Shown in pieces: positions 22,267-30,507 of a stretch of DNA of 64,000 nt. A program made the translations under genes and the position numbers. Source of the DNA: Bradyrhizobium sp. SK17 (GTDB lineage: Bacteria > Pseudomonadota > Alphaproteobacteria > Rhizobiales > Xanthobacteraceae); NCBI RefSeq assembly GCF_002831585.1, contig NZ_CP025113.1, positions 3,425,001 to 3,489,000 on the forward strand, read 5' to 3'. Under the pieces are notes generated by a model that saw only the letters and a list, made by a program, of their open reading frames with translations, ran no database searches and was not told the DNA's origin. Each line of letters opens with the position of its first letter. The stretch's first letter is position 1.

Positions 22267-22779
22267 GAGGAGCATCGAGCTGAAGACGCTGTGACCGCTG
22301 AAAACGGCGTGGCCGCTGGCGGTGAGCGACGCTCAGCTGTGGAAATGGCCTGATGTCCGGAGTTGCGGTAACCCGCTGGCAAGAAAAGAGGGCTTCTTAG
22401 ATAATGGCTCTCGCGATGCAGCGGTCCCCGACTCCCCCCGACAGACAGGCAAGTGCCGAAGCGTTCTCCCAACACCAGCACTTCGTTGGTAACCGTGGGA
22501 TGAGGCGCCAACCACCGATTGACCACCGAAACCCCGTGAACGAACAGCGATAACGGTGGTCAATCAGGATCGATCTTCATTGATTTTGTTGGTTTTTTCG
22601 ATCGCTGATTACGTTCGGGACGCAGGACTGCGGGTCGGCAACGAGAGGTGAAGCGCCTCTGTGAGGTTGATAGGAACCTTTTGTTCTTCATCGTTGGGAT
22701 AAGCGACTGAAATCCCAGCAAATGCGAACGCCCTCCGAGCGCACCGCAAACCCAGTTTAGACGGCTCGATTTTTGCGGC
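22267..22779. other. intergenic stretch after the giant gene
   Basis: I see no supported gene. Short frames on the minus strand lack a ribosome binding site and domain resemblance. The right copy of the ~54-bp direct repeat (22708-22760) lies here, just before the promoter of the catabolic cluster. No hairpin strong enough to be called a terminator was recognised. Confidence 0.4.
22708..22760 (+). repeat. direct repeat, right copy (partner 1765-1818)
   Basis: Matches 1765-1818 in the same orientation (tgaaat, then gcgaac, then the exact ccctccgagcgcacc, then aaaccca and gtttag). Here no recombinase-coding sequence accompanies it. With the left copy it brackets about 21 kb that contain the type I secretion locus. 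Confidence 0.65.
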
Positions 22780-22819
22780 TTGACGCGACCGTGCAAATTA
22801 GTCTAGTTATGCAAGTAAC
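22780..22819 (+). promoter_or_regulatory. promoter with GTTATGCAAGTAAC operator-like dyad
   Basis: TTGACG (22780-22785), an 18-base spacer and TAGTTA (22804-22809) form a sigma-70-type promoter 77 bases before the crotonase-family gene. The -10 box overlaps the dyad GTTATGCAAGTAAC (22806-22819; arms GTTA/TAAC), preceded by the bases tagtc. The same arrangement occurs at 31619-31657, upstream of the other plus-strand unit of this cluster. A regulator bound here would block RNA polymerase. Confidence 0.7.
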
Positions 22820-22885
22820 AAGATTGCGCCGTCATGCATCAAAGATTTCGATGCTGCCGATTGCGCGCGCAGGGAGAATTTTGCG

Positions 22886-23659
22886 TTGGAGGAAGTTCGC
22901 ATCGAGCGCCGCGACGGCATCGCGCGGGTCGTTCTGAGCCGTCCGTCGGCAAGGAATGCTGTGACGCTCGCGATGTGGCGCGAACTGGCCGCGGTATTCT
23001 CCGGCTTTGCCGTCGACCGTGATATCCGGGGCGTCGTGCTCACGGGCGCGGGAGGGGATTTCTCCGTAGGCGCCGACATCTCCGAATTCGAAAAGATCAG
23101 GGAAGACCGTCACCAGGCTGCCGCATACGAAGTTGCAGTCGATATGTGCTCGAGCGCGATCGCCGCGCTTGGCAAGCCGGTCGTCGCTGCCATCTCCGGA
23201 TACTGCCTCGGAGGCGGCTGCCATCTCGCGCTCGCATGCGACTTCCGTTTTGGTGACCGCACTGCATCGCTCGGAATACCCTCGGCCAAGCTCTCGATCG
23301 TGTACGGCGTCAACAGCGTGCAGCGCCTGCTGGCACTGACCGGGGTATCGAACGCCAAGCGGATACTTTATTCGGCGGATCGCTACGCGGCGGAGCAGGC
23401 TGCCGCGATGAAGCTGATCGACGAGCTTCACGACGACGTTCTGGCTGCGGCGGACCATTTCCTGCGGCGGCTCGCAGCCAATGCGCCGCTTTCGATCTCC
23501 GGCGCCAAGTACATGCTGAACGGCCTCACGATGGGAGCGGGGGTGCTCGATCCTGCGGTGGCACAGCGGCTCATCGACGAGGCATCTGACAGCGACGATT
23601 TCAGGGAAGGCCGCATAGCCTTTGCCGAGAAAAGGCCGCCGCGGTTCCGCGGGGAATAG
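22886..23659 (+). CDS. crotonase-superfamily protein without the usual catalytic glutamates
   Basis: First gene of the catabolic cluster: a 257-residue enoyl-CoA hydratase/isomerase-family protein, usual length. Oxyanion-hole segments are present (GADISEFEKI and the GGGCHLALACDF helix), so it should bind a CoA thioester. The two glutamates used by true hydratases are missing: the family's GGGCE reads GGGCH (about residue 115), and the usual P-E of the second site reads GIPSAKLSIVYG. It therefore may act as hydrolase, isomerase or C-C lyase instead of hydratase. The furoate-pathway protein HmfE is one crotonase-fold relative with a different reaction. Start is TTG with a gggaga ribosome binding site; no ATG/GTG fits in this frame. 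Confidence 0.85.
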   Translation: MEEVRIERRDGIARVVLSRPSARNAVTLAMWRELAAVFSGFAVDRDIRGVVLTGAGGDFSVGADISEFEKIREDRHQAAAYEVAVDMCSSAIAALGKPVVAAISGYCLGGGCHLALACDFRFGDRTASLGIPSAKLSIVYGVNSVQRLLALTGVSNAKRILYSADRYAAEQAAAMKLIDELHDDVLAAADHFLRRLAANAPLSISGAKYMLNGLTMGAGVLDPAVAQRLIDEASDSDDFREGRIAFAEKRPPRFRGE

Positions 23660-23694
23660 GCCGACAGGGAAGCAACGAGCTTTGGAGAGGGCCG

Positions 23695-24564
23695 ATGAAG
23701 CCTGCCAGGTTTGACTACGTCTCGCCGACGACGGTGGAAGCGGCGATCGAGGCACTCGTGGCCTCGAACGGCGAAGGTAAGGTGCTGGCCGGCGGACAGA
23801 GCCTGCTTCCGCTGCTGAATTTCAGGATGGCACGGCCTTCGATTCTGGTCGACCTCAACGGCATCGCGGGCCTTGCGTATATCGAGGACCGCGGTGACCG
23901 GATCGCGATCGGCGCGCTGACGCGGCATCGTGACCTCGAACATTCGCAACTCGTCGCCTCCAGGCTGCCGGTGATGTCGGCCGCGATGCGCCACGTGGCA
24001 CATCTGGCGATCCGTAACCGCGGCACCATCGGCGGCAGCCTGTCCCATGCGGACCCCGCGGCCGAGCTGCCAATGCTGTCGGCGTTCTATGATGCGAGGA
24101 TCGCAATTCAGGGACCAAACGGGCGCCGGGCAGTTGCGGCCGAGACGTTCTTCGTCGATGCCCTGACGAACTGTCTGGAGCCTGACGAGATCGTCGTGGA
24201 GATCGAATTTCCGGTGCTCGATCACGACGGCTGGGCGTTCGAGGAGGTTGCGCGCCGCTTCGGCGATTTCGCGCTGGCAAGTATCGCGGTTTCGGTGCGG
24301 CGCGGCGGATCCGGCCTTGAAGACGCGCGGATCGCGGTGATGGGGGTGGCCGACACTCCGCTACGCCTGAGAGAGGCCGAGGACGAACTGCTCGCGCTCG
24401 GGCTTGGCGACCAAACTCCGGAGCGCTTTTCCGAGATCGTGGTCTCGAAGGTTTCACCCAACGAGGATCTTCACGCCTCGGCGGAGTACCGCAAGCACCT
24501 GCTGGGCGAATTGTCCAAGCGCGCGCTGCGGACGGCTCTCGCATCGACGGAACGCGTTGCATGA
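23695..24564 (+). CDS. molybdenum hydroxylase, FAD subunit (CoxM-like)
   Basis: 289 residues, the normal size for the medium subunit of xanthine-dehydrogenase-family enzymes. It binds FAD through the VLAGGQSLLPLLNFR loop (about 29-43) and the RNRGTIGGSLSHADPAAE loop (about 104-121), followed by the C-terminal CO-dehydrogenase-flavoprotein domain. It passes electrons from the [2Fe-2S] subunit to an acceptor. It begins 35 bp after the crotonase-family gene, with a gagag ribosome binding site, and overlaps the small subunit by 4 bp. Confidence 0.92.
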   Translation: MKPARFDYVSPTTVEAAIEALVASNGEGKVLAGGQSLLPLLNFRMARPSILVDLNGIAGLAYIEDRGDRIAIGALTRHRDLEHSQLVASRLPVMSAAMRHVAHLAIRNRGTIGGSLSHADPAAELPMLSAFYDARIAIQGPNGRRAVAAETFFVDALTNCLEPDEIVVEIEFPVLDHDGWAFEEVARRFGDFALASIAVSVRRGGSGLEDARIAVMGVADTPLRLREAEDELLALGLGDQTPERFSEIVVSKVSPNEDLHASAEYRKHLLGELSKRALRTALASTERVA

Positions 24565-25040
24565 TCCAGGTATCGGTGAAAGTGAACGGCGAAAGCTATG
24601 ACGTTCCGGACGTCGAGCCGCGCATGCTGCTGTCGGATTTTCTGCGCGACCATCTCGGGCTGACTGGAACGCATGTCGGTTGCGAGCACGGTGTCTGCGG
24701 CGCCTGCACGGTACTGGTGAACAGCGACAGCGTGCGATCCTGCCTGATGCTGGCCGTGCAGGCCAACGGCGCCGAGATCGTGACGGTCGAAGGGCTGGGC
24801 TCGCCCGAGCAGCTCAATGTGCTGCAATCCCAGTTCCGCGAGTATCACGGGCTTCAATGCGGCTTCTGTACGCCGGGTATGCTGATGACCGGCGAGGACA
24901 TGCTTCGGAAATATCCGCTCGCCACCGATGAGGAGATCCGGGAGGGGCTCTCCGGGAATCTATGTCGTTGCACCGGCTATCAGAACATCATCGCCGCGAT
25001 CCGCAGCGCGGCCGCGATGCGCAAGGAAAATGCGTCATGA
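24561..25040 (+). CDS. molybdenum hydroxylase, [2Fe-2S] subunit (CoxS-like)
   Basis: 159 residues with both iron-sulfur sites complete: plant-ferredoxin-type C41-x4-C46-x2-C49-x11-C61 in the N-terminal domain, and C100-x2-C103 with C135-x-C137 in the four-helix domain next to the molybdenum cofactor. It relays electrons from molybdopterin to FAD. Gene order here is medium, small, (lactonase-like), large. The ATGA overlaps on both sides indicate translational coupling. Confidence 0.94.
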   Translation: MIQVSVKVNGESYDVPDVEPRMLLSDFLRDHLGLTGTHVGCEHGVCGACTVLVNSDSVRSCLMLAVQANGAEIVTVEGLGSPEQLNVLQSQFREYHGLQCGFCTPGMLMTGEDMLRKYPLATDEEIREGLSGNLCRCTGYQNIIAAIRSAAAMRKENAS

Positions 25041-25798
25041 AGCTGAACTTCCTCGCCGCCGGTCGGCTCCGGATGAAGAAGAGCATTTACGTGTCTGCTG
25101 CCGATCGCAGCGAGACGATCGATCTTCCCGTCAGCAGCGCGCTGATCCGGCACAAACAGGGCAATGTGCTGTTCGACACCGGCTGCCATCCGTCTGTTGT
25201 CGACGACGCCGAAGGCCGTTGGGGTGCTCTTGCCAAGGTCATGAAGCCGATGATGGGCGCCGAGCAGACGCTGCTGCCGAGCCTGGCGTGCACGGGCCTG
25301 GCGCCTGACGACGTCGACATCGTTGTGAACTCGCACTTCCATCCGGACCATTGCGGCTGCAACCAGTTCTTCCGCAAGGCGACGATCCTGGCCCATGCCA
25401 GGGAGATCGAAGCGGCGAAGCTGCCGGGCGCCGACACCGCGGGCTATCTCAAGGCCGATTGGGATTGCGGACGGCCCATCGAGGCTGTGCACGGCGAGAA
25501 GGATCTGTTCGGCGATTCCAGCGTCGTCCTGATGCCTCTGCCGGGCCACACGCCGGGGACGATGGGAGCGCTCGTCACCCTGGATCGCGACGGCCAGTTC
25601 CTGCTGGCGTCCGATGCGGTCAGCCTGCGTCAGAACCTCGACGCCAATACCGCGCCCCGCAACACCTGGAATGTCGAACAGCAGTTGAAGACGTTCGAGG
25701 AGGTCCGCCGGATCGAGAAGGCCGGTGCAACCTTGATCTGCGGACACGACGATGAGCAGTGGCAGGGCCTGCGCAAAGGCAGCGATGGCTATGCATAG
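25037..25798 (+). CDS. metallo-beta-lactamase-fold hydrolase, lactonase-like
   Basis: 253 residues, starting at the ATG that overlaps the stop of the [2Fe-2S] gene. The zinc-binding signature is present: S-H-F-H-P-D-H-C-G (HxHxDH at residues 100-105), a later PLPGHTPGTMG (about 172-182) and LASDAV (about 194-199), plus GHDDEQW near the end. The layout (substrate loop with FDTGCHP near residue 50, about 250 residues) is that of AttM/BlcC-type gamma-butyrolactone and N-acyl-homoserine lactone lactonases. Its position between two subunit genes of a molybdenum hydroxylase argues for a catabolic ring-opening role, not signalling. The actual substrate is unknown. Confidence 0.85.
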   Translation: MKLNFLAAGRLRMKKSIYVSAADRSETIDLPVSSALIRHKQGNVLFDTGCHPSVVDDAEGRWGALAKVMKPMMGAEQTLLPSLACTGLAPDDVDIVVNSHFHPDHCGCNQFFRKATILAHAREIEAAKLPGADTAGYLKADWDCGRPIEAVHGEKDLFGDSSVVLMPLPGHTPGTMGALVTLDRDGQFLLASDAVSLRQNLDANTAPRNTWNVEQQLKTFEEVRRIEKAGATLICGHDDEQWQGLRKGSDGYA

Positions 25799-28193
25799 CG
25801 ATCGTCGTGCAAACCCGTCTGACGTGCTGCGGCCGAAGAATGTCGGCGCGCCGATCAAGCGAACCGAAGATCCACGCCTGCTGTCGGGCAGCGGAGAGTA
25901 TACGGCCGACCGGAAGCCGGACCGTCCCTTGCACCTCGCATTCCTGCGCAGCGGCCAGCCGCATGCGAAGATCGTGCGGATTGATACGACTGCCGCGTCG
26001 GAGGCGCCAGGCGTCGTCGCCGTGCTCACGGCCGAAGAGATCGCGGACGACTTCAAGCCGGTAATCCCGTTCTCGCGGATGCCGAACTACTACGCGACAC
26101 CAATTCTGCCGCTCGCCTCGGCGAAGGTGCGCTATGTCGGCGAGGCGGTTGCCGCCGTCGTGGCCACCTCGCGCTACCTCGCCGAGGACGCGCTGGAATT
26201 GATTGAGGTGGATTACGAGCCGCTGGGTCCGGTCTCGCGCGCCGAGATGGCCGTCGCCGACGATGCGCCGCTACTGCACGAGGAGGCGGGAACCAACGTT
26301 CTGATCGCGCGTGAGTTCAAGAAGGGCGACGTGGCGGCCGATCTTGACGCCGCCGCGATCCGGGTCGGCGGGCGCTTCGAGATGACGCGCAAGGCACCGC
26401 TCGCGATGGAGCCGCGCAGCTACACGGTCGAGTACCACAAGCAGCGCGCTGCGCTCACGCTCTATACGTCGTCCAACATACCTGGCATCGTCCGCGACGC
26501 GATTTCGGAATCGCTCTCGCTTCCGGGGCATCGTTTGCGGGTCGTCGCGCCCGACGTCGGCGGCAGCTTCGGCTCCAAAGGCTCGCTCTATCCGGAAGAA
26601 CTTCTGATCTGCATCGCTGCGCGCAAGCTACGACGCTCGGTCAAGTGGACGGCGGACCGGCTGGAGGACGTCAGCAGCAGCAGCCAGGCGTTCGCGGAGA
26701 TCGTGGATGCGGAGATGGGGTTCGACGCGAACGGCGTGGCGACCTCGTTGCAGGCCGATGTGATCGGCGACGTCGGCGCCTTCTCGATCTATCCCTGGAC
26801 CTGCGGACTGGAGCCGGTGCAGGTCGTCAGTTTCCTGCCCGGACCTTACAAGATACAGTCCTATCGCGGTGCGGTGCGTGGCGTCGCGACCTGCAAGCCG
26901 CCGACTGGTCCCTATCGCGGCGTCGGCCGGCCGATCTCGACCTTCGTCGCCGAGCGTCTGATGGATATGGGCGCCAGGGCGCTAGGCATCGATCCGCTCG
27001 AGATCAGGCGTCGCAACCTGGTGCGGGCCGAGGAATTTCCATACCGGATCGCTTCCGGCATCATCTGGGATAGGACCGGTTTCGTCGAATGCCTGGAGGC
27101 CGCCGCCGAAGCCGCAGGCTACGAGAGGCTTCGCAACGAGCAGGCTGAGGCACGCGAGCAGGGGCGATTGTTCGGCATCGGCATCGCGTCCTACGCCGAG
27201 CTGACCGGCATCGGTTCGCGCATCGCGGTGGCGCCGGGCATGCCGATCAACACCGGCTCGGAAACCGCGAAGATCACGATCGACTCGACAGGCGCGATTA
27301 CTGCAGCCTTCGGTGTCGCCTCGCATGGCCAGGGGCTTGAGACGACACTGGCCCAGATTGTCGCCGACGATCTCGGTGCGCGCTTCGAGGACGTTCGCGT
27401 CATCCAGGGCGATAGTGACGAGGTCCCGATGTCGACCGGGACCTATGCGAGCCGCAGCGCCGTGCTCGGCGGTGGCGCGGCGAAGCACGCCTCGAAGTTG
27501 ATGCAAGACAAAATCAAGCGGGTTGCATCGCATCTTCTGGAAGCCAACGCGGATGATATCGAGGTGACCGAAGGCAAGGCGGTCGTTCTCGGCACCGACC
27601 GCGCGGTGTCGTTCAAGCAGATCGCCCGAGCGGTCTATTCCGATATGAAGACGCTGCCGGTCGAGGCGCGAGAGGAACTTTCCGCGACCTACACCTACGA
27701 TCCAGTCAACGGCACGACGGCGGCGGCGACCCACATCGCCGCGGTCGAGGTCGATCCGGTGACGTGCTTCGTCAAGATCCACAAATTCGTCGTCGCCGAA
27801 GATTGCGGCCGCATCATCAATCCGATGATCGTCGACGGGCAGGTGCATGGCGGCGTCGCGCAGGGGATCGGCGCTGCGCTGTTTGAGGAACTGATCTACG
27901 ACGACGACGGCCAGCTGCTCAGCGCGAGCCTCGTCGACTATTTGATCCCGTCCGCGCCCGAAGTGCCGCTGATGGATGTCGTTCATGTCGAAAGCGAATC
28001 CGCGGTGGCGGGTGGTTTTCGCGGCATGGGCGAGGGCGGCACGATCGGAGCTCCGGCGGCCATTGCCAACGCGATATCTGACGCGCTGTCGCCCTTCGAC
28101 ATCGACGTCTCGATCCTGCCGATGACGCCGGAACGCATCTTCAAACTGATCCAGAATGCCAGGCTCAAAGCAAAGGAAAAATCGGATGACTGA
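25785..28193 (+). CDS. molybdenum hydroxylase, large molybdopterin subunit (CoxL-like)
   Basis: About 802 residues, containing the N-terminal aldehyde oxidase/xanthine dehydrogenase a/b hammerhead domain (KNVGAPIKRTEDPRLLSGSG onward) and the molybdopterin-binding domain. The active-site loop reads PYRGVGRP (about residue 375), not the AYxCSFR of true CO dehydrogenase, and the base glutamate sits in GMGEGGTIGAP (about 748). It is thus a hydroxylase for an aromatic, heterocyclic or aldehyde substrate. ATG 25785 (or 25791) gives an 8-14 bp overlap with the upstream gene; an ATG at 25752 is possible but overlaps by 47 bp. With the two small subunits it forms a cytoplasmic heterotrimer; no Mo-cofactor maturation gene (XdhC/CoxI type) is nearby. 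Confidence 0.92.
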   Translation: MAMHSDRRANPSDVLRPKNVGAPIKRTEDPRLLSGSGEYTADRKPDRPLHLAFLRSGQPHAKIVRIDTTAASEAPGVVAVLTAEEIADDFKPVIPFSRMPNYYATPILPLASAKVRYVGEAVAAVVATSRYLAEDALELIEVDYEPLGPVSRAEMAVADDAPLLHEEAGTNVLIAREFKKGDVAADLDAAAIRVGGRFEMTRKAPLAMEPRSYTVEYHKQRAALTLYTSSNIPGIVRDAISESLSLPGHRLRVVAPDVGGSFGSKGSLYPEELLICIAARKLRRSVKWTADRLEDVSSSSQAFAEIVDAEMGFDANGVATSLQADVIGDVGAFSIYPWTCGLEPVQVVSFLPGPYKIQSYRGAVRGVATCKPPTGPYRGVGRPISTFVAERLMDMGARALGIDPLEIRRRNLVRAEEFPYRIASGIIWDRTGFVECLEAAAEAAGYERLRNEQAEAREQGRLFGIGIASYAELTGIGSRIAVAPGMPINTGSETAKITIDSTGAITAAFGVASHGQGLETTLAQIVADDLGARFEDVRVIQGDSDEVPMSTGTYASRSAVLGGGAAKHASKLMQDKIKRVASHLLEANADDIEVTEGKAVVLGTDRAVSFKQIARAVYSDMKTLPVEAREELSATYTYDPVNGTTAAATHIAAVEVDPVTCFVKIHKFVVAEDCGRIINPMIVDGQVHGGVAQGIGAALFEELIYDDDGQLLSASLVDYLIPSAPEVPLMDVVHVESESAVAGGFRGMGEGGTIGAPAAIANAISDALSPFDIDVSILPMTPERIFKLIQNARLKAKEKSDD

Positions 28194-28935
28194 TCTCAAA
28201 GGACGTGTTGCGCTCGTCACCGGTGGTGGTCGCGACGTCGGTGCCGCGATCTCGAGGATGTTGGCGGAACGCGGCGCGACTGTCGCAATCAACTATCACA
28301 GCTCCAAGACAGCGGCCGAGGGCGTCGCTGCCGAGATCGAAAAGGCGGGAGGCAAGGGGAAGGCCTATCAGGCCGATATCGCCGATGCGGACATCGTCCG
28401 GAAGATGGTCGCGGACATCAAGAGCGATTTCGGCGGTCTCGACATCCTCGTCAACAATGCCGGCCTGGTGTTCCGCAAGCGATTCAGCGAGAGCACGCCT
28501 GAAGATTGGAAGAAGCAGATCGATACCTGCCTCTACGGGGCGCTGAACTGCTCGCACAGCGCCGGACCGCTGCTCGAAGCCTCGGGGCGCGGGCGGATCA
28601 TCTCGATCATGGGTGACTCCTCCAGGGTAGGTGAGTCCGGCCTTGCGCTGGCCGCGGCCGCGCGCGCTGGCACCATCGCTCTCATGAAATCGCTGGCGCG
28701 CGAATGGGGTCGTTCGGGTGTCACCGCGAACTCGATCTCGCTCGGCTTGATCGAGACGGCCCATGACAAGACCTGGGTCGACGCAAACCGCGACAAGCTG
28801 GTCAAGGCCTACGCGATCCGGCGGCTCGGCCTGCCGTCCGACGTCGCCCCTCTGGTCACCTTGCTCGCGTCCGATGCCGGCGGCTGGATCACCGGTCAGG
28901 TGATCAGTGTGAACGGCGGATATTCGATGGTCTGA
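28186..28935 (+). CDS. short-chain dehydrogenase/reductase with altered active site
   Basis: 249 residues with the Rossmann signature TGGGRDVGAAI (about 12-22) and NNAG (about 87). The catalytic Y-x3-K of the family is not there: at the aligned place (about 155-160) the sequence reads AAAARAG where YxxxKAG is expected. The serine region (ISIMGDSS) and the C-terminal ITGQVISVNGG are preserved. It either uses a different proton donor or has a non-redox role. ATG 28186 overlaps the end of the large-subunit gene by 8 bp; an upstream in-frame ATG at 28156 would overlap more. Confidence 0.88.
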   Translation: MTDLKGRVALVTGGGRDVGAAISRMLAERGATVAINYHSSKTAAEGVAAEIEKAGGKGKAYQADIADADIVRKMVADIKSDFGGLDILVNNAGLVFRKRFSESTPEDWKKQIDTCLYGALNCSHSAGPLLEASGRGRIISIMGDSSRVGESGLALAAAARAGTIALMKSLAREWGRSGVTANSISLGLIETAHDKTWVDANRDKLVKAYAIRRLGLPSDVAPLVTLLASDAGGWITGQVISVNGGYSMV

Positions 28936-28947
28936 TGGGAGGCGGCG

Positions 28948-30492
28948 ATGCTGCACGTCGATCTGATCGCACCGATCGCGGTGCTGCTCGATCGCCACGC
29001 CAGGCGGCGACCGGCGCAGGTGGCGTATTGGGACGCCACCCGATCCGTGACCTACGCGCAGCTCGCCGATCGGACGGCGTCGATCGCCGCCAATTTGGCG
29101 AAGGCCGGTTTGAAGGATGGCGACAGGATCGCGATCTACCTGCCGAATGGCGTCGACTGGATCGAAGCCTGTTTCGCCGCGCTGCGCGCCGGTGCCGTCG
29201 TGGTCCCGATCAGCTTCGACGCCGCGGAAGCTGAGATCAGCTATCGCCTGACCGACGCCGATTGTGCGTTGGTCGTCACTGCGGGTGCAAGGAAGGAGCT
29301 GGTCGGGAAGATCTGCCGCGACGCGGCAATCTCCCCGCAGGTGATCTTCGCAGGTGCCGGCGCCGAGGAGGCGGGGCCGTCAATGGCGAGCTTCGCTGCG
29401 CCCCCTGGCGCGGCGCCACCCGATCCCGACGATATCGATCGTTCGTCGTTCATCATCTACACGTCGGGCACGACAGGACGGGCAAAGGGAGTGCTGCTCT
29501 CGATACGTGGGATGCTGTGGATCTCGGCGGCCTGCTGGGCTCCGATCGGCGAGTTGACCGACAAGGACGTGGTGCTGTCGCCGCTTCCCCTGTTTCATTC
29601 CTACGGTCTCAACCTGTCGGTGCTCGGCGTGCTCGCGGTCGGCGCCAGCGAGCACATCATGGAGCGGTTCTCGCCGCAGCAAGCGCTTGATCTGCTGCAA
29701 ACCGGTAAATACTCGGTCATGCCGGGCGTGCCGACCATGTTCCATTATCTTCTGCTTCGGGCACAGGAAGCGGGTATCGAACGGCTCGGAGCCGTCCGGC
29801 TCTGCATCTCGGCGGGCGCGATCATGCCGGCGACCCTGAACAAGGCATTCGAGGAGCGCTTCAGGACGCGACTGCTCGACGGATACGGCATCACCGAGAC
29901 GTCGACGATGGTGACGATGAACTGGTTGCACGGTGGCCGGCCGATGGGGTCGTGCGGACTTCCGGTGCCCGGGCTCGCGGTGCGGATCGTCGATCCCACG
30001 TCATTGCAGGACGTCCCGTTCGGCGACGAAGGCGAGCTGATCGTCCGCGGACCGAATTTGATGCAAGGCTATCACAATAAACCCGCGGAGACTGCGTCGG
30101 CACTGCGTAACGGCTGGTATCACACCGGCGATCTCGCGAAGTCCGATCCATCGGGGTACCTGACGATCACAGGCCGCATCAAGGAACTGATCATCCGCGG
30201 CGGCCAGAACATCGCGCCCGCTGAGATTGAGGAGGTCGTCGTCAAGCATTTGCAAGTCCGGGACTGCGCGGTGGTCGGCATGAGGCACGCGACGCTCGGC
30301 GAAGTGCCGTGTCTGTTCGTGGTCGCGCAGGAAGACGGGTTGGACCTGGCGGCGCTGCTGGAGCATTGCAGGGCGCATTTGTCCGCATACAAGATCCCGG
30401 AGGCCACGCATCTCGTCGCTGAGATTCCGCGCACCGGGTCGGGCAAGATCATGCGCTTCAAGCTGGTGGAAGCCCTCAATAGCCGCGCCTGA
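28948..30492 (+). CDS. acyl-CoA ligase (class I adenylate-forming enzyme)
   Basis: 514 residues. It would activate a carboxylic acid to its CoA thioester with ATP. Motifs in order: P-loop-like YTSGTTGRAKG (171-181), substrate region PLPLFHSYG, A5 motif GYGITETS (about 312), YHTGDL (about 391), the hinge GRIKELIIRGGQNIAPAEIE, and the catalytic lysine in TGSGKIMR (about 500). Length and motifs fit medium-chain or aromatic acyl-CoA synthetases. It is the last gene of the plus-strand unit, 12 bp after the SDR gene, and is convergent with the HxlR-type regulator gene. Confidence 0.92.
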   Translation: MLHVDLIAPIAVLLDRHARRRPAQVAYWDATRSVTYAQLADRTASIAANLAKAGLKDGDRIAIYLPNGVDWIEACFAALRAGAVVVPISFDAAEAEISYRLTDADCALVVTAGARKELVGKICRDAAISPQVIFAGAGAEEAGPSMASFAAPPGAAPPDPDDIDRSSFIIYTSGTTGRAKGVLLSIRGMLWISAACWAPIGELTDKDVVLSPLPLFHSYGLNLSVLGVLAVGASEHIMERFSPQQALDLLQTGKYSVMPGVPTMFHYLLLRAQEAGIERLGAVRLCISAGAIMPATLNKAFEERFRTRLLDGYGITETSTMVTMNWLHGGRPMGSCGLPVPGLAVRIVDPTSLQDVPFGDEGELIVRGPNLMQGYHNKPAETASALRNGWYHTGDLAKSDPSGYLTITGRIKELIIRGGQNIAPAEIEEVVVKHLQVRDCAVVGMRHATLGEVPCLFVVAQEDGLDLAALLEHCRAHLSAYKIPEATHLVAEIPRTGSGKIMRFKLVEALNSRA

Positions 30493-30507
30493 GCCGCTGC
30501 GGCCCGT

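Noticed and set aside
25037..25798. Quorum-quenching function for the lactonase-like protein
   Set aside because: Fold and motifs fit, but the gene lies between subunit genes of a catabolic hydroxylase; no luxI/luxR-type gene is present.
23695..28193. Annotation as carbon-monoxide dehydrogenase (coxMSL)
   Set aside because: The active-site loop is PYRGVGR and not AYxCSFR, and the operon carries CoA-ester enzymes; only the family name is justified.
26982..28998. Minus-strand frames of 436 and 277 codons over the Mo-hydroxylase large subunit and SDR genes
   Set aside because: Mirror frames of well-supported genes, without domain resemblance.
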